Part shown: in pieces, positions 18,303-26,896 of the stretch
How the letters are laid out: each line of letters begins with the position of its first letter
How positions within the stretch are numbered: the stretch's first letter is position 1
NCBI GenBank assembly: GCA_011523845.1
Contig: WTFV01000185.1
Span: 1 to 54,600 of the forward strand
Direction: 5' to 3'
Length of the DNA stretch: 54,600 nucleotides
Source: Acidobacteriota bacterium
Lineage (GTDB): Bacteria > Acidobacteriota > Vicinamibacteria > Vicinamibacterales > UBA8438
The notes under the pieces: model-generated
What the model was told of the DNA's origin: nothing
The model's input: only the letters and a program-made list of their open reading frames with translations
Databases searched by the model: none
Position numbers and translations under genes: made by a program

Positions 18303-19037
18303 ATGGCACAGCCAGGTGTTGCATCGGTGTCCGGAACGTCCGGTGATCCGGAACGCTCGCCGGTTGCGCGGGTGCCGGCGCTGGAGAACGGGGACCGTCT
18401 CACGCGATGCGAGTTCGAGCGCCGCTACGCCGCGCGGCCGGACCTGAAGAAGGCGCAACTGATCGAGGGAATCGTCTACATGCCGTCGCCCGTGAGCCTG
18501 GCTCATTCGGGGCCCCACGCGATGATTCAGGGCCTGTTCCTCGTCTACAGCGCGTTCACGCCAGGCGTTCGCTGCGACGACAACGCTTCCGTCCGTCTCG
18601 ACCACGACAACGAGCCGCAACCCGACGTGCTGCTGCGCATCGAACCGGAAGCGCTCGGTCGATCCCGGGTGAGCGGAGACAACTATCTGGAGGGAGCGCC
18701 GGAGCTGGTCGTCGAGGTGGCGGCCAGCAGCACGTCCATCGACCTGCACGACAAGCTGCACGCCTATCGGCGCAATGGCGTGCAGGAGTACGTCGTGTGG
18801 CGAACACAGGAGGCGCGCATCGAGTGGTTCGAGCTGGCGGAGGGGGAATACCGGCCGTTGCCGTGCGATGACGCCGGGGTCGTCCACAGCCGGGTCTTTC
18901 CCGGCCTGCGCCTGGCCGTCGCGGCCCTGCTGAACGGAGATCTCGCCGCTGCCCTGGCAGAGGTGCAGAAGGGCGCCGGCACTCCGGAACATCAGGCGTT
19001 CGTCGCGCGGCCTGCGGAGAAGCGGAGCAGCGTATGA
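18303..19037 (+). CDS. Uma2-family (DUF820) putative restriction endonuclease
   Basis: 244 residues from the ATG at 18303. The Uma2 PD-(D/E)XK fold is visible: NGDRLTRCEFERRYAARPDL at the N-terminus, IEGIVYMPSPVS, then the catalytic Asp in NEPQPDVLLRI, the acidic strand in ELVVEVAASSTS, and the basic helix DLHDKLHAYRRNGVQEYVVWR. The active-site residues are consistent with nuclease activity, although most Uma2 proteins are uncharacterised and often occur in many copies with selfish-element-like behaviour. It overlaps the following M24 peptidase gene by 4 bases (ATGA). Confidence 0.85.
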   Translation: MAQPGVASVSGTSGDPERSPVARVPALENGDRLTRCEFERRYAARPDLKKAQLIEGIVYMPSPVSLAHSGPHAMIQGLFLVYSAFTPGVRCDDNASVRLDHDNEPQPDVLLRIEPEALGRSRVSGDNYLEGAPELVVEVAASSTSIDLHDKLHAYRRNGVQEYVVWRTQEARIEWFELAEGEYRPLPCDDAGVVHSRVFPGLRLAVAALLNGDLAAALAEVQKGAGTPEHQAFVARPAEKRSSV

Positions 19038-20506
19038 ACCGGCGGACCGGCTACGGCGTCGGGACTTCCCCGAGAGGGTCAACGAATCGAGTTGCGAAGT
19101 TCGGCGGGATGGCCCTGGCCGCTTTAGTGGCGGGGTCGCCGGCCGATGTCGTGGCGACCGATGGGCAGGCAGTGACCGGTGCGCAAGTTGCCGGCATATC
19201 GGCGGCCGCCGCTCCCGCCGCCGGCGTTCAGGCTGCGGCGGCCGGCGCGACCCAGCTCACCCCGGAGCTGATCCGCGCGCGGACCGAGCGCGAGTGGGAG
19301 GTCAAGGCCGAGAAGATGCGGCGGCACCTGCTGCCGCTGATGCGGGCGCACGAGATCGACCTCTGGATCATCCTGAGCCGCGAGAACGCGCCCGACCCGG
19401 CGCTGGAGCTGTTCGGCGGCTACGGCATCACCGGCTGGTACGGCCACCGCAACGCCTATCTGTTCCACGACGCCGGCGAGGAGGGCCTGCAGACGACGGT
19501 CCTCGGGACCCATCTGAGCGATCACCTCGCGCCGTTCTACGACACGCGCACGCTGTACGGCGAGGAGGGGCTGGCGCCGCACCTGCGCCGCTACGTCGAG
19601 GCGCGCGACCCGCGGCGGATTGCCGTCAACCAGTCGCGGACCATCAGCATGGCGGACGGGCTGACGGCGGAGCTCAAGGAGTACCTGCTCGACGCCGTCG
19701 GGCCGCGGTACCGGGACCGGATCGTCTCGTCCGAGCCGCTGCTCGTCGAGTACGTCTCCACGCGCACACCGGCCGAGGACGCGATCCAGCGGGAGGCGTC
19801 CGCGGCGACCTTCGCCATCCTGCGGCGTGCGCTGTCGAACGAGGCGATCACGCCGGGCCGGACCACCCTGCTGGACGTCCACTACTGGATCACCGCCGAG
19901 TGGAAGCGGCAGGGATTCGAGTTCAACTTCCCGGCGTCGGTCGACCTGCAACGCGCCGGCGCCGACCCGCTCGACGACAGCGACGACGCGGTGATCCAGC
20001 CGGGCGACCTGCTGCACGTGGACTTCGGCGTGCGCACCTCCGGCATCGTGGCCGACCAGCAGAAGATGGCCTACGTGCTGCGGCCGGGCGAGCAGGAGCC
20101 GCCGGCCGGCCTGCGCGCCGCCTTCGAGCGCTCGAACCGGATGGCGGAGATCATCCTGGAAGAGTTCGTTCCCGGCCGCACCGGCATCCAGATCAAGACC
20201 AGGGCCGAGGCGCGCGCCGCCGACGAGGGGATCGACGCGCTCGTCTACTCTCATGCCCAGGGGAACTGGGTACACGACGCCGGCGTCTGGATGGTCTTCG
20301 ACTGGCCGGACCGCTACGGCGACCACCCCCGGTTTCCACTGCGCGCCGGCGAGTGGATCTCGCTGGAGTTCTCGGTCACCGCGCCGGCCCCGGAGTGGGA
20401 CGGGCAGGCGGTGAGCATCATGCGCGAGGAGGACACCCTCGTGCACGAGGACGGGCGGGTCGAGTACCTGTCCGGACCGCAGACCGAGCTCTGGCTCATC
20501 CGCTGA
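19034..20506 (+). CDS. M24-family metallopeptidase (Xaa-Pro aminopeptidase-like)
   Basis: 490 residues. After an N-terminal Ala-rich export-like segment (MALAALVAGSPADVVA) comes a creatinase-N-like domain (about 80-250), then the pita-bread M24 domain. The expected metal ligands are present: Asp in HVDFGVRTSG, Asp in GIVADQQ, His in YSHAQGNWVHDAG, Glu in SLEFSVTAP and Glu in MREEDTLVHEDG. It should be a di-metal peptidase or an amidino-group hydrolase relative. Exported M24 proteins of this type are common in Acidobacteriota and Bacteroidota. It is coupled to the Uma2 gene by an ATGA overlap, which may be coincidental. Confidence 0.82.
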   Translation: MNRRTGYGVGTSPRGSTNRVAKFGGMALAALVAGSPADVVATDGQAVTGAQVAGISAAAAPAAGVQAAAAGATQLTPELIRARTEREWEVKAEKMRRHLLPLMRAHEIDLWIILSRENAPDPALELFGGYGITGWYGHRNAYLFHDAGEEGLQTTVLGTHLSDHLAPFYDTRTLYGEEGLAPHLRRYVEARDPRRIAVNQSRTISMADGLTAELKEYLLDAVGPRYRDRIVSSEPLLVEYVSTRTPAEDAIQREASAATFAILRRALSNEAITPGRTTLLDVHYWITAEWKRQGFEFNFPASVDLQRAGADPLDDSDDAVIQPGDLLHVDFGVRTSGIVADQQKMAYVLRPGEQEPPAGLRAAFERSNRMAEIILEEFVPGRTGIQIKTRAEARAADEGIDALVYSHAQGNWVHDAGVWMVFDWPDRYGDHPRFPLRAGEWISLEFSVTAPAPEWDGQAVSIMREEDTLVHEDGRVEYLSGPQTELWLIR

Positions 20507-20588
20507 GCCGGGCGCGGTCGGAGGCCCCTCCCAGGGGATGCCGGCAGCAGCGTTCAACTTGCGGCGCCGGGACCCGCGATGCGCGCCG

Positions 20589-20800
20589 GTGCTACGCCCA
20601 GTCGGCGAGCGCGTCCGGCGCGCCGTTGCGGGGTCACGGCAGGCCCGGACGGGGTCACGGCGGTGCTACGCCCAGTCGGCGAGCGCGTCCGGCGCGTCGT
20701 TGCGGGGTCACGGCAGGCCCGGACGGGGTCGTTGCGGGGTCCGGCAGGCCTGGACGGGGTCACGGCGGTGCTACGCCCAGTCGGCGAGCGCGTTCGGCGC
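20589..20800 (+). repeat. Tandem repeats derived from the 3' end of the neighbouring ATPase gene
   Basis: Three copies of a unit beginning GTGCTACGCCCAGTCGGCG start at 20589, 20663 and 20768 (periods 74 and 105). The last copy is the real 3' end of the ATPase gene on the minus strand (its TAG is at 20771-20773). The two others lie just beyond the stop and include that stop and the final codons. A shorter GGTCACGGCAGGCCCGGACG sub-repeat fills the spacers. Confidence 0.85.
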
Positions 20801-21949
20801 GTCGAGCGGCACGGCCCGCGCGTCGTCGCCGAGCGGATAGGCATTCGGGGCGCGGCAGAAGATCGACAGCGAGCGGACCGAGCCTGCCGGCAGCTCGCGG
20901 GCGATCCTGCGTAGTGCGCCGGCGTCGCGGGTATCGGGGTGCTCGGTCCACTTCGCGTCCGCGAGACGGAAGGTACCGGCCCGGTGCAGGAGGAAATCGG
21001 CCTCCCGCGCGCGGTCGGCCCGGAAATGGAAGTCCCACCCGCCGCGCGAGTTGGACTGCGCGCGGCGGATCTCGGCGCAGACGAGCGTCTCCCACAGTGC
21101 ACCGGCCAGGGGCGAGGAACGGAGCGCCTCGGTGGCGTGCACGCCGCACAGGAACGCCGCCAGCCCGGCATCGCGCAGGTACAGCTTCGGCCGCTTGACG
21201 AGCGCCTTCGTGCGGTTCGCGAACCACGGCTCCAGCAGCATGATCTGATGCGACGCGGCCAGTGCCGAGAGCCAGGCGCCTGCCGTCGACCCGCTGATCC
21301 CGGCGTCGCGCGCGAGGTCGGCGCGGTTGAGCAACTGGGCCGAGCGCAGCGCCGCGGCGCGCAGAAAGCGCTCGAAGTCGCGCAGGCTGGTGACATGCAG
21401 GAGCTGGCGGAGGTCGCGTTCCAGATAGGTGGCGACGTACGATCGCAGGAAGCCCTCCGCGTCGATGTCCCGGTTGTCGTAGAGCTCCGGGAAGCCGCCG
21501 CGGACCAGGAACTCCTCGGCGGCCAGATTCGGGTGCGCCGCCTTCGCCTCGGCGAACGAGAGCGGCTCGAGCTCGACGACGGCGGCCCGGCCGGCCAGGG
21601 AATCGGAGACCGACTTCATCAGCCCCAGCGGCTGCGATCCGGTCAGGAGGAAGGCTCCCGAACGGCCGCGATCGCGGTCGACCGCCACTTTCAGGTGGCG
21701 GAAGAGTCCGGGCGCATACTGGACCTCGTCCACGATGAGGGGCGGCGGGTGCCGTCCGAGGAACGTGTCCGGATCGCGCTCGGCCTGCTCCGCCTCGCTC
21801 GGCAGGTCGAGGGTCACGAAGGCGTGGTCCGGGAAGAGCCGCCGCATCAGGCTGGTCTTCCCGGTCTGGCGGGCGCCGGTCAGCACGACGATCGGCCGGG
21901 TCGCGGCGCGCTGCAGCAGGAGCGGCTCGATGCGTCTGTCGATCCACAT
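20771..21949 (-). CDS. AAA ATPase with DUF4143 C-terminal domain
   Basis: 392 residues from the ATG at 21949. The N-terminal P-loop is TGARQTGKTS (Lys31), Walker B is PPLIVDEVQYA, and sensor LLTGSQPLGL follows. A winged-helix region and the DUF4143 domain follow, with its typical nuclease-like strand region (WDFHFRADRAREADFLLHRAGTF then LADAKWTE; an E-x-D...K pattern like PD-(D/E)XK folds). Such ATPases are widespread, often multicopy, and of unclear cellular role. A perfect TATAAT sits 7 bases before the start codon, suggesting a leaderless mRNA. Confidence 0.85.
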   Translation of the reverse strand: MWIDRRIEPLLLQRAATRPIVVLTGARQTGKTSLMRRLFPDHAFVTLDLPSEAEQAERDPDTFLGRHPPPLIVDEVQYAPGLFRHLKVAVDRDRGRSGAFLLTGSQPLGLMKSVSDSLAGRAAVVELEPLSFAEAKAAHPNLAAEEFLVRGGFPELYDNRDIDAEGFLRSYVATYLERDLRQLLHVTSLRDFERFLRAAALRSAQLLNRADLARDAGISGSTAGAWLSALAASHQIMLLEPWFANRTKALVKRPKLYLRDAGLAAFLCGVHATEALRSSPLAGALWETLVCAEIRRAQSNSRGGWDFHFRADRAREADFLLHRAGTFRLADAKWTEHPDTRDAGALRRIARELPAGSVRSLSIFCRAPNAYPLGDDARAVPLDAPNALADWA

Positions 21950-21956
21950 CGTGCAA

Positions 21957-21962
21957 ATTATA
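21957..21962 (-). promoter_or_regulatory. TATAAT -10 element of the DUF4143 ATPase gene
   Basis: On the minus strand a consensus TATAAT ends 7 bases before the ATG, with no room for a ribosome site. I see no good -35 at 17 bases. Confidence 0.5.
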
Positions 21963-22043
21963 GGACGGCATCGAACGATTCGTGCGATTGTTTTCTTTGG
22001 GGCGTTCACTCGCTGTCGAGGCCGCCTGAACGCTCGGTCCCGC

Positions 22044-22217
22044 CGGACGTTCCCCTGCGAACCGATCCGCGCGCTCGACGCCATTCATCTCGCCACTGCG
22101 CTGGCCGTTCGGAATCTGTCGCCCGAGGTCCAGGTGCTGTCTTTCGACGAGCGGATTCGCGACAATGCCGCCTCCCTCGGGTTCGCGCTGGCGCCGGCGG
22201 CCGTCCGCCAACCGTGA
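22044..22217 (+). pseudogene. PIN-domain (VapC-like) toxin, 5'-truncated remnant
   Basis: The last 57 codons of a PIN-domain ribonuclease remain: FPCEPIRALDAIHLATALAV, then VQVLSFDERIRDNAASLGF, ending at the TGA at 22215. These correspond to the third and fourth acidic residues of the PIN active site (D in ALDAIH, D in SFDERI). The N-terminal half, with the first catalytic Asp, is missing; upstream sequence does not encode it in any frame. It has no start codon of its own and no antitoxin partner. Confidence 0.65.
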
Positions 22218-22352
22218 CGATGGCGCAGCTCCCGGCACGGCGGAGACGGTTCGGCAACCGGGTGGACCAGCGGTTCACGCACGCGACGGACCAGCTCGAC
22301 CGTGCGGCATTTTTCCTTTGCGAGATCCCCACGTCGTGGCTATTGTCTCGGG

Positions 22353-23240
22353 ATGCGCTGGCCCCGAACAGGGTGGGTGCTCGTGCTTGCGGCCCACTTG
22401 GCGGGCGGAGCAACGGTCTCCGCGCAGAGTGACGCGGTCGACCCCGGCGTGGAAGCGGTTCTGCAGCGCATCCAGGCCTCCGTCGAGCGTTTCTATTCGC
22501 GGGCGCGGCACGTGCTGGCTGACGTGCGTGTCCGCGTGCGTCCGATGGCGCGGGACTTTCGCTCCCGGGGTCGAGCCCGAAACCTCCTGTACGAGATGCG
22601 GGTCGAGTGGGCGGGGGGGACGGACACGACGGCTCCCGAGCCCCTCGTGATACGAAGACTCCTGGAAGCGAACGGCCGGACGGCCGCACCGGAAGACGAG
22701 CCCGTGTGCGCCGATCCGGAGCCGTTCTCGGAGGAGCCCCTGGCGATCTTCCTTCCCGCGAAGCGGAAGGACTACGTGTTCACCTGGTCCGGGCGCGATC
22801 GCGAGGCGGGCCGGGAAACGGACGTCCTGGAGTACCGGTTGCGGCACCACGAGGCACCGACGATCGAGTGGGAAGACACCTGCGTCAGCATCGATCTGCC
22901 GGGACATACGCGGGGAAGGGTCTGGGCCGATGCGGAAACCGGAGACGTGCTGCGCGTGGACGAGCGTCTGAGCGGCATGTTCGAGTTCCGGGTGCCGCGC
23001 GAGCAGCGCCGCCGGGGCGTGCGGCCGACGATGACCATCGAGAGCGCCAACAGCACGGTCCGCTACCGCCGGGTGGCGTTCTCCGATCCGGACGAGACGC
23101 TGCTGCTGCCCGCGTCGATGGAGTCGATGACGGTCTGGCGCAACGCGGGCGTCGCGCGGCAGTTCATCACCCACGAGCTCTCGAACTACCGGCGATTCGT
23201 CACGGGCGCGCGCATAGTCGGGATTCCGCGCCGTCCCTGA
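22353..23240 (+). CDS. Secreted protein of unknown function
   Basis: 295 residues from the ATG at 22353, preceded by CTCGGG. Signal peptide MRWPRTGWVLVLAAHLAGG...VSAQ. The mature part has an N-terminal helix (VLQRIQASVERFYSRARHVLADV), then a beta-rich body with two Cys (PVCADPEPF and EDTCVSIDL). The pattern GRVWADAETGDVLRVDERLSG followed by a TVRYRRVAFSDPDETLLLPAS segment resembles outer-membrane lipoprotein-sorting/LolA-like proteins often seen in Acidobacteriota. I do not assign a function. Confidence 0.72.
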   Translation: MRWPRTGWVLVLAAHLAGGATVSAQSDAVDPGVEAVLQRIQASVERFYSRARHVLADVRVRVRPMARDFRSRGRARNLLYEMRVEWAGGTDTTAPEPLVIRRLLEANGRTAAPEDEPVCADPEPFSEEPLAIFLPAKRKDYVFTWSGRDREAGRETDVLEYRLRHHEAPTIEWEDTCVSIDLPGHTRGRVWADAETGDVLRVDERLSGMFEFRVPREQRRRGVRPTMTIESANSTVRYRRVAFSDPDETLLLPASMESMTVWRNAGVARQFITHELSNYRRFVTGARIVGIPRRP

Positions 23241-23434
23241 CCGTCTCTGTCACGTTCCAGCCCCGCATCGTCCATGTTCACGCGGACCGGCTCCGGTAGG
23301 GCATGCCGGTCAACTTCTCGCGCGGCAGCCATGCGCCTCGGACCATGGCGCCGGCCGGACTCCTAGCTGAGGTTCGCTCGCGCGCGGCGACCTCATCCCA
23401 GTGCTCCGCGGCAGTCACGGAAAAGGCACGGGCC

Positions 23435-23462
23435 TTGACATCTATATAAAACTTGTCATAGT
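23435..23462 (+). promoter_or_regulatory. Promoter and palindromic operator upstream of the broken PadR gene
   Basis: TTGACA (23435-23440) and CATAGT (23457-23462) are spaced 16 bases. Inside is the palindrome TGACA-N13-TGTCA (23436-23458). The -10 ends 6 bases before the GTG start at 23469. The arrangement fits an autoregulated PadR-type repressor promoter. Confidence 0.5.
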
Positions 23463-23468
23463 TGGTGC

Positions 23469-23745
23469 GTGAGCCTCGACCACATCCTGTTGGGCATGCT
23501 CGGCACGCCCGCGAGCGGCTACGACATCAAGCGCGGATTCAGCGAGGGGGTGCGCCACTTCTGGTCGGCCGAGTTGAGCCTGGCGCTGCTGCAGCAGGCG
23601 GAATCAGACCTGGCGGGAACGGACGGCGCGCGCCTTGATACGTTGAATGCCGAGGACTTCCACGTGTACTGGCCGTGCGCATGGGGGTCCGCTCGCTACG
23701 GGCCAAAGTCGACTGGTGCGACGAGCCCTGGAGCAAATCGAACGT
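23469..23745 (+). pseudogene. PadR-family transcriptional regulator, internally deleted
   Basis: The GTG at 23469 begins a typical PadR winged-helix N-terminus (SLDHILLGMLGTPASGYDIKR, then FSEGVRHFWSAELS). It then jumps to a C-terminal-type segment (LLQQAESDLAGTDG). In another frame, near 23675-23745, comes the usual PadR C-terminal helix (RMGVRSLRAKVDWCDEPW). The wing, dimerisation linker and frame continuity are lost. The upstream promoter/operator is still well preserved, so the damage is probably recent. Confidence 0.65.
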
Positions 23746-23806
23746 CGGCGACGACCCCGTGCGGTCGCCGCCGGGAATGCAACGCAGGCCCGGAAGGAGC
23801 TGCGGC

Positions 23807-24577
23807 ATGGCTGACACAATGCACGACCTGCTTCGCGCTCTGCACATCTCGACCGGGTCTGTCGGCCTGGCGGCATTCTGGATTCCCGCCGTCGCGAGCA
23901 AAGGGGGACGGCTTCACGTCGCTGCCGGCCGGATTTTCTCCGCGTGCGCCTACACCGTGGCGCTGACCGCCCTCGGCTCGACCTCGTGGGCGCTCCTGCA
24001 TCCGTCGAGTTGGGCGGGGGAACCGGTCAGCCTGGGCCAGGTTCCGGCTGACGAGATCATGTTCGTCGCCATCCTCGGCTTCCTTGCCCTTCTGCTGCTG
24101 CACGGGGTCGAGACCGGCGTCCGCGCGATGCGGACGCGCCGCCACCCGGACCAGTTCGCCGGCTGGCACCTGCGGCTCCTCAGCCTGACAGTGCCTGCGG
24201 CAGGGCTGGGGCTCTTCGTCTTCGGCTTCTTCCACCTCATCCAGGGCAGCGGCGGTCTCTTCCTGGTCCCCGTGGCGCTGGGAGCCGCCGGCATCGCCGG
24301 CTACTTCGAGGATCGCCGGCTTCTCGCCAATCCCCGCCCCACCCCGATGGCATGGTGGTACACGCACATGGGAGGGATGATCGGGTCCGGCATCGCCTTC
24401 CACACCGCCTTCCTGGTCTTCGGTGGGCAGCGTCTGTTCGGCGGCGCCCTCATGCAGGGCACGTGGTCGTTTCTGCCCTGGATTCTGCCGTCCGTCCTCG
24501 GGTTTCCGGCACTGCATGTCTGGACGCGCTACTACAAGCGGAGGTTCGGAGAACTCCCGGAGCAGATCGCGCACTGA
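23807..24577 (+). CDS. Multi-pass membrane protein (DUF2306-like)
   Basis: 256 residues; GGAAGGAGC precedes the ATG at 23807. About seven hydrophobic segments are visible (for example FVAILGFLALLLLHG, AGLGLFVFGFFHLI, FLPWILPSVLGFPALHVW). Conserved His residues fall near membrane edges (LLRALHISTG, LHVAAGRIF, WWYTHMGGM, AFHTAF). The LHISTGSVGL / HVAAGRIF pattern is like DUF2306-type predicted membrane proteins. No enzymatic function is evident. It follows the PadR remnant, which may once have regulated it. Confidence 0.75.
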   Translation: MADTMHDLLRALHISTGSVGLAAFWIPAVASKGGRLHVAAGRIFSACAYTVALTALGSTSWALLHPSSWAGEPVSLGQVPADEIMFVAILGFLALLLLHGVETGVRAMRTRRHPDQFAGWHLRLLSLTVPAAGLGLFVFGFFHLIQGSGGLFLVPVALGAAGIAGYFEDRRLLANPRPTPMAWWYTHMGGMIGSGIAFHTAFLVFGGQRLFGGALMQGTWSFLPWILPSVLGFPALHVWTRYYKRRFGELPEQIAH

Positions 24578-24736
24578 TCGACGGCCCCGGGAGGCTGAAT
24601 GGCGCCGGGATGTCGGTGCGCTCCGAGCTGTCGCGTGCACGTCGAACCCGGGGTGTCCCTGCCGCGTAGCGAGCGAGGGGTCTGGCCGCATTGAGTGCCG
24701 CCCCTGCGTGACACCCTTGACATCCTCCACCCCGCC

Positions 24737-24892
24737 ATGCCCATTCCTGCCGGCCAACCTGCCCCCAACCTCAGCGTTTCTACCTGGGTGCAGGGCGCCG
24801 CCACGAACCTGGATCAACAGCGCGGCAACGTGGTCCTGATCGAGGTCTTCCAGGTCAACTGCCCCGGCTGCCAAGCCCTCCTGAATGAGTGA
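24737..24892 (+). pseudogene. Redoxin/TlpA-like thioredoxin-fold protein, truncated after the CxxC motif
   Basis: The frame from the ATG at 24737 reads MPIPAGQPAPNLSVSTWVQG...NVVLIEVFQVNCPGCQALLNE and stops. This is the first 50 residues of an AhpC/TSA- or TlpA-type protein up to the redox motif C-P-G-C. The remaining about 100 residues needed for the thioredoxin fold are absent downstream. Confidence 0.6.
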
Positions 24893-24904
24893 GGTTTCGC
24901 ATGA

Positions 24905-26100
24905 GTGTTGGTAATCGTGGCGGAGCTCGCCTCCGGTATTGGATCGCAGACTGCGGCGGCGGTCGTCCTTGCGGCGCCGGGCTGTGCTCCAGCGTCCGCC
25001 CAAATGGAGCAGGACGAGGCGGCCCACATCCGCGGGCACGTCGCCGGGCGGATCGCGCACCACATCTGCGCCGGTCTTTCGTCGTCGGCCGCGACTACGA
25101 ACGCTCGGTGGAGGACGTCGTGGCGCAGGACCTCGAGCCCTTCGGCGACCTGCCGGACGGGTTCGATTTCGCCGTCGACCACGACACGCGCACCGCCTCG
25201 GTGTCGGGAGACGGGTTCGGCACGCGGTCCGCCGTCTACAACGGCGACCAAGGGTGCACGATCCTGCCGGAGGGGTTCGAGGACGTGGCCTTCGAGCCGG
25301 TGGTCGTCGAGCGCCGCGGTCCGGATCCGGAGACGACGGCCTGGCCCACGGGCAACGTGGACGCGTACCACGATCCGCCGCCCGCGGGGGTCGACATGGC
25401 CGCCGTCGAGGCGACCCTCGACCGCGCGATGGCGCAGACTGTTGGCGAGCGCGAGGATCTGAAGGACACGCGACTCCGGCCGACCGCAAGATGTTGTGGT
25501 CGCTGGCGGCATCGTCAAGCCAACAGCGTGCGCGTGTGCTCACCGGCGTCAAGGCGCGTCGCTTCGCTCCGCCCCCGCTTCGCGGGGCTGACGGCCTTGA
25601 CGCCGGCTCCGCGCACGCTCGTCCAGACTGGCTCTTGCTGACGATGCCCATTCATACGCCCCCTACATGTTGTGGTCGCTGTCCTGTCCAAGGTCCTTCA
25701 CTTTCCAGCGACCGTTGACACAGACCGCATCTCCGGCTACGACTACGGGAGCGCGTGGGACTGGGCGCGGTTCGGCCTCCTCCACCTGTGGGACAGCGTG
25801 TGGCCGACGCCCGACGGCGGATCCGACCGCATTCTCCCCGAGGGCTGGGTGGACTTCGTCCGAACGCCTGCGCCGGGCGCCGAACGCCGGAACTACGGGG
25901 GACTGTTCTGGGTGAATCGCGGCGGTGCGCTCCCCGAGGCCCCGGAAGACGCGTACTGGGCGCTCGGCGCCATGGGGCAGTACACGATCATCGTCCCCTC
26001 CCACGATCTCGTGGTCGTCCGGCTGGGACCGAGCCCCGGCGGCCACGAGGCGTACATGTCCGGGATCATCGGCCAGTTGACGGCGGCGATCGACCGTTGA
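24905..26100 (+). pseudogene. Serine hydrolase (class C beta-lactamase family), frameshifted and missing its catalytic core
   Basis: Three separated parts of one gene are visible. The N-terminus (24905 to about 25076) reads ...QMEQDEAAHIRGHVAGRIAHHICAG. It continues in another frame as SFVVGRDYERSVEDVVAQD...ILPEGFEDVAFEPVV to about 25490; one T missing near 25073 in a CTTT run explains this. The C-terminus (about 25672-26100) reads YDYGSAWDWARFGLLHLWDS, ILPEGWVDFVRTPAP, YWALGAMGQYTIIVPSHDLV. The middle with the nucleophile S-x-x-K and Y-x-N motifs is gone and replaced by a palindromic insert. The product cannot be active. Confidence 0.7.
25508..25648. repeat. 141-bp palindromic element between 15-bp direct repeats
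   Basis: Paired arms are GGCATCGTCA/TGACGATGCC (25508-25517 with 25639-25648), AGCGTGCGCG/CGCGCACGCT (25525-25534 with 25610-25619) and CCGGCGTCAAGGC/GCCTTGACGCCGG (25543-25555 with 25594-25606). Outside, ATGTTGTGGTCGCTG occurs at 25491-25505 and 25667-25681 as a direct repeat. It sits precisely at the deletion scar of the serine-hydrolase pseudogene. It looks like a non-coding miniature element with target duplication. Confidence 0.75.
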
Positions 26101-26106
26101 TCCGGA

Positions 26107-26421
26107 TCAAGCGTGCAATGTGCCCACGCGCCGCCCGGCAGCGGCCCGGTCCTGCCGCGCCTGCGCAAGCTCGTAGCTCGCCTGCATCCGCATCCAGTGG
26201 TCGGCGGTGCCCCAGCCGATCTCCTCCAACGCCAGCGCCATTTTCGCCGATACCCCCGCCCTTCCGTTCAACACGCGCGACAACGTTCCGCGCTCGCAGC
26301 CGAGACGCGCCGCCGTCTCGGTCACGTTCCAGCCCACCTCGTCCATGCTCTCGCGAATCAGTTCGCCCAGGTGTGGCGGGTTCAGCATGGGGCCGACGCG
26401 ATCGCTTTCCATGTCGTTCAT
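26107..26421 (-). CDS. higA: HigA-type antitoxin (XRE-family)
   Basis: 104 residues from the ATG at 26421 (GGAAG 8 bases upstream). The helix-turn-helix is typical of HigA addiction-module antitoxins: HLGELIRESMDEVGWNVTET, AARLGCERGTLSRVLNGRAGVSAKMALALEEIGWGTADHWMRMQ. It neutralises the upstream-encoded HigB and should repress the promoter. Order toxin-antitoxin, gap 19 bases, is the normal hig arrangement. Confidence 0.92.
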   Translation of the reverse strand: MNDMESDRVGPMLNPPHLGELIRESMDEVGWNVTETAARLGCERGTLSRVLNGRAGVSAKMALALEEIGWGTADHWMRMQASYELAQARQDRAAAGRRVGTLHA

Positions 26422-26440
26422 CGTCAGCACTTCCTTCCAG

Positions 26441-26713
26441 TCAGTGATAGTCGATCAGGTCCACGTCGACGGCCTCGCCGTCCTCGAAGCGAAACACCAC
26501 GCGCCAGTTGCCCGAGACGCGGACGGTCCACTGGCCGGCGCGGTCGCCCTTCAGGGGATGCAGCCGGAAGCCGGGTGCGTCCGCGCTGCCTGGATGCGTC
26601 GCCTCTTGCAGCCGGAACAGAATGCGCCGGATCCGCGGCACCAGACCCGCAGGCAGCCGAGCGGCATCGTCCCGCTCGTGCAGCGCCCGGAGGCCCTTGT
26701 GCCTGATTCTCAC
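26441..26713 (-). CDS. higB: HigB-type RelE-superfamily toxin
   Basis: 90 residues from the GTG at 26713. The small RelE fold is evident: RIRHKGLRALHE near the N-terminus, FRLHPLKGDRAGQWTVRVSGNWRVVFRFEDGEAVDVDLIDYH at the end, with the basic/aromatic residues of HigB ribosome-dependent mRNA interferases (R-x-x-x-N-W-R-V-V-F and the final DYH). It appears intact. The promoter at 26719-26747 gives a nearly leaderless transcript. Confidence 0.92.
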   Translation of the reverse strand: MRIRHKGLRALHERDDAARLPAGLVPRIRRILFRLQEATHPGSADAPGFRLHPLKGDRAGQWTVRVSGNWRVVFRFEDGEAVDVDLIDYH

Positions 26714-26718
26714 GACTC

Positions 26719-26747
26719 ACTGTAGCGCGCAGCGTTACGCGCCGCAA
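26719..26747 (-). promoter_or_regulatory. higBA promoter
   Basis: On the minus strand, TTGCGG (26747-26742), a 17-base spacer and TACAGT (26724-26719) precede the GTG by 5 bases. The spacer contains GCGCG-N8-CGCGC, a palindrome where HigA could bind. Confidence 0.5.
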
Positions 26748-26896
26748 GTCATAGGTGCGCTGTGTCCACGCGCCGCGCAGTGCCTGTCCGGCTACACCGC
26801 GCTGATCGTGCGCCGCCCGGTTGGCCGTCCGATGGAGGAAGCAGGCCGGTTTTACCCATCCGCAACCACGCGTGTAGAGTGGGGCGTGGAGGGCGT

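Noticed and set aside
25508..25648. Integron attC site
   Set aside because: The palindrome lacks recognisable GTTRRRY/RYYYAAC core sites and no cassette or integrase is near.
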